Source: Pectinophora gossypiella (taxonomy: Eukaryota > Arthropoda > Insecta > Lepidoptera > Gelechiidae). From it: DNA of 64,000 nucleotides. The translations under genes were made by a program, and so were the position numbers. Below, piece after piece: positions 11,618 to 23,200 of the stretch (positions are counted from its first letter, which is position 1; each line of letters opens with the position of its first letter). Below the pieces are notes generated by a model, which saw nothing but the letters and a program-made list of their open reading frames with translations, did no database searches and was not told where the DNA came from. Location: contig NC_065431.1 of assembly GCF_024362695.1 (NCBI RefSeq), positions 6,020,624 through 6,084,623 on the forward strand, written 5' to 3'.

Positions 11618-12151
11618 TCCCCACCGGGGTAAGCAAAGACTATAGAATTCCATTTGCTTCGATCCTGACACACTTCTCTTGCTTCCTCCACATTCATCAA
11701 TCGCTTCATACACGCACGCCGGTTCAGAGTAGTATGTAGGTATCTATATGATTTTGTATAAGTGTGTTAGAATAAGGAATCTAAGTACGTCTAATGATAA
11801 AAAAAATCAACCACAGCTTTTTAAAAATTTATTTATTTCAAAAATACAAAACGAAATGTGGCGACCGTACTATAACATGCACAAATTTTGATAATCTATT
11901 GATTTTATTGATCGTTGCAAAGTAGCTTCCACACAATCACCTATCGCTTCGCTTAATATTATGTATTTAACACAAATACCTAAGTTTAAAAACGACTTAA
12001 AACCTACACCACCGTACAACTAATGGGTTAAAGATGAAAAATTGCACAATTATTACTATCACCCTACTAACAATATACATTATAGATTAAAAAGCCAGGT
12101 AAACTTCGGTTTCCATCTTCTGCATCTTGAAATTGTCGAGTGTATTGTAGT

Positions 12152-12413
12152 GTCGAAATCTACGGCGGTGTGGTCGAGCCAGCGCTTGTCAGCATTTGTC
12201 AACGTTTGTTACAGTTTGTCAACATTCGTCAGAGTTTGTCAACGTTCGTCACAGTTTGTCAACGTTCGTCACAGTTTGTCAACGTTCGTCACAGTTTGTC
12301 AACGTTCGTCACAGTTTGTCAGCGTCAAATGCTCGTGTGAAAGCTTAGCTTCATCTATTTCTCGTGTTGGTTCAGTCTCCGGAGACTCGACACACCCATG
12401 CCGTAGATTTCGA
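12152..12413. repeat. Inverted-arm element enclosing a 20-bp minisatellite
   Basis: The left arm GTCGAAATCTACGGCGGTGT (12152-12178) and its near complement (12386-12413) flank six 20-bp units, GTCAACGTTCGTCACAGTTT, at 12198-12317. Four units are identical. Looks like a MITE with an internal tandem array. Confidence 0.75.
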
Positions 12414-12529
12414 ACTCTGCCACACCCTCAAAGTGTACCTGAAAATTAAAGAGTAGAGAGAGTGAGTGAGAGAGTTGAGAGTTGATAAACAATTGACAAA
12501 AAAATACTTCAGAAAAAAAGATGGACTTC

Positions 12530-12860
12530 TTTTAGAATGAAGGACTTCCCAAGCTACTTTCCCCAAGACAATATAGATGGCACTGTGCAGATTTAGCATG
12601 GTAATTACCTATTTTCTCATCGTCCGGGGTACATAATTATACAAAAATATAATGTAAAGGCAGAGGCACGTATAAAAATAACTGTTGCGTGATATTTGAA
12701 TCAGATACGTATACAGTATTTAATGTTGCTACCTATATTGCTCCTCTTTATATAGATCAGAATAATAACCGGTGGAAGTTGTGTTGTGCCTGGGTGTAAT
12801 AACAAGGTTCAAAGCAAAGATAGAAGATGCATTTGTCTGTTATCCATGAAATTAGAAGGT
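12530..12860. repeat. Interspersed repeat G
   Basis: Sequence with GATCAGAATAATAA.. and CTGGGTGTAATAACAAGGTTC-like blocks. The same blocks recur at 23790-23920, 32085-32560, 35790-36340 and 14015-14110 in varying orientation. Non-coding repeat of unknown class. Confidence 0.5.
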
Positions 12861-13099
12861 TAAGGGTACCTTTCCACCAGAGATGTGCTATGCAGCTATC
12901 CTGCGAAGATGTATAAGCTACGCTACGAAACTATGTGACCCTTTCCACCAATACTAAGCTATGTAGCTCTGCGAGGAAAATGCGCTGCGAAGATGCGTTT
13001 CCGCAAAGTATACTGTGGGTACTCTGCTCGGAACAAAGCTAAAGTACGCATCCACAGCACGCATCCATAGCACGCATCCATGGCACACATCTATAGCAC

Positions 13100-13965
13100 G
13101 ACGACTGCTTCGCTGAACACCCAAAGTGTGCTCCTGGTGGTAGAACGAGTAAATTTTGTATGATCCGTAGTGCTCCTTTGGTGGTTTGGTGGAGCACATC
13201 TTATGTCGTTATATTTATGGTTCCACTTTACCCCTACAAAGGATGGAACACATGATGACTATTTTATTTGCACTTGACTCTGAAGAGTACTTCAAATAAG
13301 TTATAGTATCTCTACAATAAAATCTACTTAGATAGAACTACTAATTTGCATAGTCTTTGTTATCATCAGTCATTGGCCCCGATTCCTGCAGACATCTCTT
13401 AATTTTACTTTAAGTTATACCTGTCATTTTCTTATCCGCCGAAAAGGAAAGGGACGGATGATTGACAGCTCTTAATTTTAGGAAGAATGAGTAAATAAAT
13501 GAATAACCCGGGCGAATTTTTAGACGGTTGTTTTAGATTTGTGCTTAAAATTGACGTGTGTTCCATAAATTTTATGCTTGTCGATTACCCGTCCCTTTCC
13601 TTTTCGGCGAATAAGAAAATGACAGATATAACCTAAAATAAAATTAGATGGTATTTACAGGAATTAGCACCAATGTCAGTGATATTAATATAATTGTTAA
13701 TTATCAATTGCTATAAGTATTTCCTTCTTTTATTGAAACATGGATTAAAAATACATTAAAAGAAATGGTGGCACAATTTTAAAACAAATATTTCAAGTAC
13801 TTATTTCATTTTAGTAGTCCCTCCAATGTGTTCATAACTTAAAAGGAGCACGACAGGTAACTCAAAAGTTTCCCTTCTGTACCACTAAAGGGGCACAACA
13901 GAGCATTAGAATTTACCCGTTCTACCACCAGGAGCACACTTTGGGTGTTCAGCGGAGCAATCGTC
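13100..13965. mobile_element. hAT-like non-autonomous transposon, copy 2, with nested MITE
   Basis: Near identical to 10814-11617 over hundreds of bases and flanked by a perfect 8-bp duplication TATAGCAC (13092-13099, 13966-13973). It carries a second element at 13374-13672 and lacks about 240 bp of internal sequence compared with copy 1. Confidence 0.85.
13374..13672. mobile_element. MITE (GGCCCCGATTCCTG family), nested copy 2
   Basis: Lies exactly inside hAT-like copy 2, interrupting CAGTCA|ATGTCAG that is continuous in copy 1. Ends are TTGGCCCCGATTCCTG and GGAATTAGCACC. Confidence 0.8.
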
Positions 13966-14121
13966 TATAGCACGCATCCTTCCATATAAAAAAAAAACAT
14001 ATCTTAGTTGAATCCGTTTCCACCGGTGCTATGCTATGTGCACGAATGAATATGATTGGTGGATATCAAACGGCATCTATATTTTTTTGGAAAGTCCGTC
14101 ATTGCACTGACTCCAAGCAAT

Positions 14122-14271
14122 TTAAGCGTATGGAAATGTAAAATAGCATCCACCCAAAGCCGATTTCAGAGAGACAGTTTTAAAAAACAAACAAATTAAG
14201 TATAAAAAAACCTGGCTCATTCTTCTGACGCTCGTCTTAGATTTAATTTCTATGCCGCTCTTCGACTTGCG
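14122..14271 (-). CDS. Exon 52, probable terminal exon
   Basis: Strong acceptor (a T-rich tract ending TTTTTTTTAG) in phase 0. Encodes a basic stretch RKSKSGIEIKSKTSVRRMSQ and then a hydrophobic, AT-rich tail to TAA at 14124-14122. The tail looks less coding-like, so the true end may be spliced at CAG|GTTTTT. No AATAAA is seen close by. The least certain exon. Confidence 0.5.
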   Translation of the reverse strand, partial: RKSKSGIEIKSKTSVRRMSQVFLYLICLFFKTVSLKSALGGCYFTFPYA

Positions 14272-17200
14272 CTAAAAAAAACAACATAAAAAGATCAACT
14301 TATTGATAATGACAATAAAAACTGCCTATTTCTCCCATCAGATGTCACTACTGTTGGATGACCTTAAATTTTGACAGTTCCCCATACTATTTGAGTAAAC
14401 AAACAATATTGTTTTGATTATATTTTCACACAATAACCCTTTTGACTAAGCGGCAAAGAAGAAGGGAGACAGATATGTTTTTCGAAAATTATGGATCCAC
14501 CTCATCATCATCATCATCATCAGCCCATTAACGTCCCCACTGCTGGGGCACGGGCTTTCCCTAATGGATAGGGAGATCGGGCCTTAAACCACCACGTGGG
14601 CCCAGTGCGGATTGGTGGTTATTAACGACTGCTAATGCAGCCGGGACCAACGGCTTAACGTGTCTTCCGAAGCACGGAGGAGCTCGAGATGAAAACTTTT
14701 TTTTTGTGGTCACCCATCCCATGAAAGGTAAATATAGAAAATGAATGTTGTATTTTCACTGATACTGAGAAATGGGGAAAAATTGTCTAGACAAAGGGAT
14801 CTTGCTTCTGAACGGGTTTATTTCTTCTTATAATATATTATATGTCTATCGCCCTCTTACAGAATTATGAGGTATTAATATGCTAACAAGTGCGTATGCG
14901 CAGCGTTGTTGGTGGTTGCCTTCTCGTCTAGTTGTTAAGCAAGTAATACAGCGCAACGAGACTAGAGGGCGTTAGTAAAGTCCTATTTTTACTCTAAAGA
15001 TGGCGCTGTCTGTTGACAGAAAATATTATTTAAATTCAAATAACTAACCGCTTCCGTTGGTTTCGGCGTTGGCGGAGGTATATTAGCTCCCAGTTTTTCC
15101 GCCAAAGCCTTCACCTGTAAACAGAAATCAACATTCATCATCACCCTAGCGTTAACCAATATTTTTAAGGTCCAATTACCTAACCTGAAGATTTGACAGG
15201 TTCAGTATTTTACAGAAGCGACTGCCTGTCTGACCTTCCAAACCGCAAGGGAAAACCAGCCCAATACAGGTTAGGTCACATACCTCTGAAACGTATTTTT
15301 CGAGAATTTGAGAAACGGGATAATGCTAGGAGACGATAGGTATATTTGACTGATTGATAAAGCAGTCTGTCGCTAGCCTAGCAGTTTCATTCTTCTTCTT
15401 CTATCGTGTGGGTTGTGAGGTGGATTACCAACCTCATCAACCCTGGTGTCAGGGTTACTATTGAGCCGCCAAAGGCCCCTGACATGGCTCATCTAACGAC
15501 CACTTACATCAGTAAGTAGTAACCGGGACCAACGGCTTAACGCGTACTTTTCGGACAGTCAGTTGATCAGCCTGTAATGTCCTAACCAAACTAGGGATCA
15601 CAAAGTGATTTTTGTGATATGTCCTCGGGATTCGGGACTTCCGGATCGTGAGCCCAACGCTCAACCACTGGACCACGGAGGCCGTTGTTGGACACCACGA
15701 CAGGTTGGAGTTTCATTGACGATGGAGTACTCACGGTTGGATATTGTGAGAAGCAGGCCCGCGCCTTGCCCACACAGGGTGGTGCTACAGCCCTGCCATA
15801 TCGGTCCCTATCAGCAGGGTCGAACATGTAGAAACCTGGAGTTTGGAGACAATAGATAATAACGTAAGCTCACGCACACAAATCACGAATAAGAGGAGGT
15901 CAACCTAGCTCAGCCGCTGGTGGGGAGCGGAGAGTTGCCGTTCTATACGTAGTATTATTCCTTATTCTATGCCGAGGGGCTATGTTTTCACTTTCATTAA
16001 CTCATCTAAATATATAAAAGGAGAAACTCACTGACTGACATATCAACGCACAGCCTAAACGGCTGAACGTAGGCACTTAAAATTTGGAAGTGACGTAGCT
16101 TAGGTACCGTAGAGGTGCACTAAGAAAGGAATTCCCGGAATTCTCACGGGAACGGGAATTAGCGGGAAAATCCTTTTGTATGAAAAATCTAAACCACTTA
16201 AGTTAGACGCTTGAAATTTGGCATGCAGGTACTTTAGCAAACTTAAAGCTTAGTTGCAACAGGATATTGCAAAATTCCCACGGAAACGGGAGTTAGCGGG
16301 AAAAAACATTTGTATGAAAATATCGAAACCGCGTATGATAGATGTTTTCAATCTAGCATGCATGCATACTTTAGTAAATATAAAATTTAGTTATGGCTGT
16401 ATTTTGAAAAATGGGAGTAAGCGGAAAAAAAAATATATATGATAAAATCTAAACTGCATAAGTTAGATGCTTGAAATTTGATATGCACTCCCTCACACAC
16501 AAAGATCTCTCTTTTATAACACGCCACGCGGACGAAGTCGCGGGCAAAAGCTAGTTGGATATAAAACAGCTAACTCTTTTTTACTAAATAATAAAGTATC
16601 AATAGGATTTTCTTCTATCGTGTGGGTTGCAAGGTGAATATCAACCCTGGTGTCAGGGTTCCTATTGAGCCGCCAAAGGCCGCTGACATGGCTCATGTAA
16701 CGACTACTTACTTACATCAGTAAGTAGTAACCGGGACCAACGGTTTAACATAACTTCTGTAGCACAGGTCATCTTACTTCCGGACAATCAGGTGATCAGT
16801 CTGCAATTGTCCAACCGAACTAAAGATCACAAATTGATTTTTGTGATATTTCCCTACATGGATTCGAACCCAGGACGTCTTGATGGTGAGACCGCTTAAG
16901 AAGGAGGTATAAGCTATTCTTGTATTACCTCTAGGACTCCTGAAGAGTGCCACAGCAAAGTTGCCAGAAACAAACACTCCAGCCTTCTCTTCTCTGAAGA
17001 ACTCTTGAAGCTGTATCAAAAATTCAAATTCAAAAATATATTTATTCAGTAGGTAACATAGTTACACTTTGAATCGTCAATTTTTACATAACGAACGTCT
17101 CATCCACCTAAAACTACTGCAGCTTCTCATAACGTAAAAAGACTATGACAGTGCTTTAGTCCTAAATTTTAAAGCACTGTCTTACAGTCTTTTTAGAGGC

Positions 17201-20200
17201 GTCCGTAGTCTATAGGTTAACCTTTTTTTATATTTTTATTATTCAATGACAACTGTCAACATGACCGTCTGTACCATTTGCGTTTCGATTTTCCTATAAG
17301 TTGCGTTTGGTTACACTACAGTACAGATACTAACTTTTTCAAGTAGATCCTTGTCGACAGTTCCCTTCTGTCGCGACTGGTACACGACCACACGGCACAC
17401 GCAGTTGCCTGGAGTGTAGAACTTGCGTAGAATCTGCAAAAAACAACAATAATAATAGTGCTTCTGTTTAATTATAGATCCCGGCAAACTTCTTGAGCAT
17501 CGACCTTGACTGCGCACAACCAAGCAAGTTTGCAAGTTTGAATTGTATAACGCATAACAGGTTATTGTAAGTTATATCGGTGTGTGTGTGTGTGACGAGA
17601 TGTGCTCACGCTGCGTACCTACACTCAACTAATTGTCGATCTTGGATAATAATACTTCTTTGTACGTCACGCCAGTGATGATGGCTAGTCCACGTTCAAA
17701 TGGCCCTCCATTTTGGTGGACAGTAAATTGTATTAGATTAAGGTTGTTATTTTTATTTAATAAAAGAAAAAAAAAACCGAATTTTAGATCTGTTTGGTGG
17801 TACGGGGCGCGGGGGTGGGTGAGTCCCGCATCGACCGGCTATTGGTAGATCAGTCGATGCTTCCCCCGCGCACTCTGTCTTCGTCCCTTTACCCGAATAC
17901 ACAGAGGCAGCCAATCAGCTCGCGACACCAAACACTTCAGGTCCCCGATACCGACCCCGCCGGCGTGGTCGACGATTTCCCTCATTCAGCGCTTATCGCT
18001 ATCGACCCACCAGGGTCGATTAATTCTTTCAAATATTTTTCCTCCCAGACGACGCCCTGAGCCGAGGTTCGCGCCCAACTGGGCACCCTCAGGCCTGTTG
18101 TCTTAAACGTTGTACCGGGTGAGAGCCTTCAGCGCTCCCCATTTGTCCGGCCAAGTAGTTAATGCCACCTGCGGCAAATCTACAATAAGTCACGTCAAAA
18201 AAAAAGGATCGTATATTACGTCCTTCAGACGCCGATACTTTTCAGTACCGTCTCTGAGCGGGATGTATTCGGAAGCCGCAACTACCAGGGGATTTGGTTT
18301 GATTTTGGAAAAGTATCTATCGAGGCCCACCTGTTCCACGGTGAGCACGTTGGTGTCTGCGGGCTTGTAGTGCAGATAGCTGTCCTGGTACAGCTGGTCT
18401 CCGCTGTCCAGCACCTGATCGAGGGTGGTGGAACACCAGCGACACACGTCTTCCACCCGCGACATGGCTACCGCCATCACAGAGCATGCTAACGCCTGGC
18501 GAGCGGGGGAAAAATACATAAGTACAAAGGAATTATAACAATACAATAGAAAAAAAGGAATAGAAAGAGTACAAGGGGCTGCCATATTGCTAATTATCAA
18601 TTCAAATTCAAAAATATCTTTATTCAGTAGGTAACATAGTTACACTTTGAATCGTCAATTTTTACATAACGAACGTTTCATCCGGCTAAAACTACTGCAG
18701 CTTCTCACAACCTGTATAGCCGGGGAAAAGAAGCTGCAAGAAAACCTCTCTCAATCTCTTCCAGGCAACCATAACACACGTAACATAAGCTCACGACTAT
18801 ATCCCAATTGGGGTAGTCAGAGGTGCATCCATCGCAAGATGAATAAGTACCCACACCTCACCGAGCTTTCTGTTAGACCAGCGTGATAGGTGAGCCGTAT
18901 CGCCGTCTATAACGGTCGAGACAACTGTGTTAGTTACAATCGCACGTAACTCATCATCATCATCTCCTTAGCATTATCCCGTTTGTCACAGGGTCCGCTT
19001 ATCTAACCTGAAGATTTGACAGGTCCGGTATTTTATAGAAGCGACTGCCTGTCTGACCTTCGAAGAGAAAACCAGCTCAATATAGTTTAAAATTTGTTTT
19101 CGTATTCATATTTGGATCATAAATGATTATCACGAGCTCAACGGTGAAGGAAAAAATCGTGAGGAAACCTACACTATTGAGCCGCCAAAGCCCCCTGACT
19201 TGGCTCATGTAACGACTACTTACACTAATAAGTAAGTAGTAACCGGGACCAACGGCTTAACGTGCCTTCCATACGGATCGTCTTACTTTCGGATAATCCG
19301 GTGATCAGCCAAAGTCCTAACCAAACTAGGGGTCACAAAGTGATTTTTGTGATATGTCCCCACCGGGATTCGATCCCAGGACCTCTGGATCGTGAGCCCA
19401 ACGCTCAACCACTGGGCCGCGGAAGCCGTGGATGTCAATCTCACCTGGTTCCCTCTGGAAGCGTAAGGATACCGCTTGCATGCCATTGAATGTTGCGCAG
19501 AGAGGTACTGAGTGCCGTCGCTCAACACCAGCCAGCCATTGCTGTTCCTTTGACCTATAAATAACAAATATACGGTAAATGATCGGCAGCGAGTGTATAA
19601 AAATGAGCGTGTGTGAGTGAGACAGATGGCCCGTCTCTCTCCTTCTCTAATATCTCCTCTAAAAGGCTAAAGAGGAGCTCGGTGGCGCAGCGGTAAACGC
19701 GCTCGGTCTGCGATTGTTGAAGTTAAGCAACTTTCGCAAAGGCCGGTCATAGGATGGGTGACCACAAAAAAAAAGTTTTCATCTCGAGTTCCTCCGTGCT
19801 TCGGAAGGCACGTTAAGTCGTTGGTCCCGGCTGCATTAGCAGTCGTTAATAACCGCCAATCCGCACTGGGCCCGCGTGGTGGTTTAAGGCCCGATCTCCC
19901 TATCCATCCACAGGGAAGGCCCGTGCCCCAGCAGTGGGGACGTTAATGGGCTGGTGATGATGATGAGGCTAAAGTCACGTTTCATATTACCAGGTCAGAA
20001 TAGAATCGTAAAAATCGTTTTCAAAATCACACCGATTAAAAGTGCCTGATAAAATTAACAGAGCAATCACCTATAATCAAATATCATCTACTTACAGTGA
20101 AAGCAACGTAGGCGCTTTTTTAAAAAGTCACATAACTGTTGCCATAACCTCGTAGTAAACAAGCTATTTTTATACCGGGATTGACATTAACTGAAAGTTA

Positions 20201-23200
20201 TTTTGATTTGATTGTTTTGTTAAGCTCATTATTTTTTTTTGTATTTTAGTATTTTTTGTGGTTCAGCTGAAAATCAGCGTTGTGGCACTCCCTCAATGTC
20301 GGAGTGTCACAACACCTTGCTGAGCTGACGTCCCTTTTTAGAGATAAGGTTTAAATTCATTATTTTGTTAGCTATTCTATTCTGTGTACCACCTACTTAT
20401 TTCTTAAATAAATGATTTTCTTTCTTCTTTCCTTCTTCAAATAAATCGCGGGTTTGTTTAAGAAAATCAGATTCGAAGATTAGCCTTTTATAATTTGTCT
20501 TTGACCCAGTCAAATACCCTATTAAATACAAATGCAAATATACTTTATTGCAAACAACATACAAAACAAGTTTTACAATCTGGGGGTTTTATTGCTAAGC
20601 AGTAATTTCTCCCAGGCAGCCAATGGCAACTTAAAGAAATCGCTGTTTTGTTTAAGAAATTCAGATTCAAATGTGATTTTTCAAAAAGGCGCGTACTTTG
20701 TTTTTACTTTAAGACGGCGATATTATAGGTAAAATCCACAAATAACACTTCTGATTTAAAACGCCTGATAAAATTATAAGAGCAATCACCTAAGATCAAA
20801 TCACTCAAAGAATGACAGGCGCCGATATTACTTTGTTCTGGCTCCTCGTTACCTACTTTAGACCCCGATGGCCATCCGAAGATTCCAAACTTGTCTTTGG
20901 AATTCTCATTACTTGATCCTGAACTGTCGTAGGACTTCCTGGTGGAAAAATCATCGGAATGGTTGTCTAGGTTTTGGGGGGAATTGTCCTTGGAAACATC
21001 TTTGGGAAAAACTTTAGAACTAATGTTAGCTTTGGAACTAAGGTTGGCTTTGGAATTAAGTTTCGCTTTGGAATTAATTTTAGATTTCTTTTTGGAATTA
21101 ACTTTGGAACTGTCACTGGAATTATCGTCGGACGTTTTCTTGGACTTTTCACTGGAATCTTCGTTGGAGTCTTTAGAATCTGCTTTGGAATCTTCGTTTG
21201 AATCATCATTGGAATTATCGTCAGAATTCTCCTCCGAAGACATTGTTTTTTTTTATTTACTTAGTCATTTTAAAACAAATTTTACATTATGTATTGTTAT
21301 TCAATCATCCATTGGAAACTGTTAATGATTTTTATTGACTTGGGATACTTATTAATTTTTGACAATATATTACGACTTTGACAGATGAACAGTGTCATTT
21401 GACGTTATTTTTTTTTAATTGAAAAAGATTGTACTTTTCTTATTCAATCTATATAATATACAGAAATAATCATAAGTACAAAAAAGTATGAGAGAAATGA
21501 GGATAAAAACTGCCAATTTCTCCCACCAGGTGTCGCTACTATTAAGCGTTTTGAAATTTTGACATATTGTTTTGGTTATATTATTACACTGTAACCCTTT
21601 GCGCAGCGTTTAACTACAAAATCATAGTGTTATACTGGCCCCGATTCCTGAAGACACCTCCTAATTTTATTTTAAGCTATACCTGTCATTTTCTTAACCG
21701 CCGAAAAGGAAAGGGACGGATGATTGACAACAAGTTAATTTTAAAACGAATGAATAACCCGGGCGAATAAAATAAGCATCTCGCTGGTATGTAATCTGTT
21801 TGACGTGCTGTCTCATTAACTCTGTCGGGTTATTGGCCCGATGTATTAGACGGTTGTTTTAGATTTCTGCTTAAAATTGACGTGTGTTCCATAAATTTTA
21901 TGACTGTCGATTACCCGTCCCTTTCTTTTTCAACGGATAAGAAAATGACAGATATAACTTAAAATAAAATTAGATGGTGTTTACAGGAATTAGCACCATT
22001 TATTCCCTAAATATCAGAAAAAAAAACTTATTGCACACAACATTCAAAACAAGTTTTACACACATGGGCGAAAGATACAGTACAATCTGGCGGCCTTATT
22101 GCTAAGCAGCAATTTCTTCCAGGTAGCCAGTGGCACGAAAACATTTTTCACAAATTGGAGATTTTTTTGCAGCCTTTATTTTAGTGTTCAACTAGCGACC
22201 CGCCGCGGCTTAGCTCGGGTGCAATAATGAGGAAAAAATTAAATTATTTACGACATCATATTAAAAACCTCAAAAATAACAGTATTTGTCCGCTATTTAA
22301 TGGATGTTATACATATAAACCTTCCTCTTAAATCACTTTATCTATTAAAAAAAACCGCATCAAAATCCGTTGCGTAGTTTTAAAGATTTAAGTGTACCTA
22401 CATAGGGATATAGGGACAGAAAAAGCAACTGTTTTATACTATGTGGTGATCTTCTTCTATCGTGTGGACTGTGACGTGAATTACCAACCTCATCAACCCT
22501 GGTGTCAGGGTTATTACTGAGCCGCCATAGGCCCCTGACATGACTCATGTAACGACTACGTACTTACATCAGTAATTAATAACCCGGACCAACGGCTTAA
22601 CGTGTCCTCCGAAGCACGGATCTTTTTACTTTTTAAACAATCAGGTTATCAGCCTGTAATACTAAACTAGGGATCACAAAGAGATTTTTGTGATTTGTCC
22701 CGACCGGGATTCGAACCCGGGACCTCCGGATCGTGAGCACAACGCTCAACCACTGGACCACAGAGGCCGTTATGTGGTGATGAAGAACTAGTAATGAAGT
22801 ATTAGATGCGTATTATTGATACCTCTGTATTTCAAGTCCTCCCTGTCTCGGTCCTCTGTGGCCCTCAACGCGGCCGAACAAGTGGTGCTCCCGGGTAAAT
22901 ACCAGCGATCCTCCGACATGGTTATTTTTGCGCTCTCTACTTGGCCGGTCCCAGAGACATGTGTGTCATTTCGTTTATTTACACATTTTTACACAAACAA
23001 CAAATATTTTTACGGTTTTAATTAATCCATTTTATTTCCGCACTCTCATTAGATTATTGTTTTTCTTGTAATTATGTTTAATATTTTCTTGTTGTTTTTG
23101 TTTAAATTCGCCTTATAAAAGGCAGGCAAAGATCTGAGGACCATACAGCCTTGAATTTACTGGTTTACCTAATATTCGAAAATCACGACCAAAATAGGCC

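Noticed and set aside
12198..12317. Regular 20-bp repeats resembling a CRISPR array
   Set aside because: Units are head-to-tail with no spacers, in a eukaryotic genome; this is a minisatellite.
20942..21325. 127-codon plus-strand frame rich in Leu/Glu
   Set aside because: Exact antisense of the Ser/Lys-rich repeat frame; its openness follows from the short repeat period.
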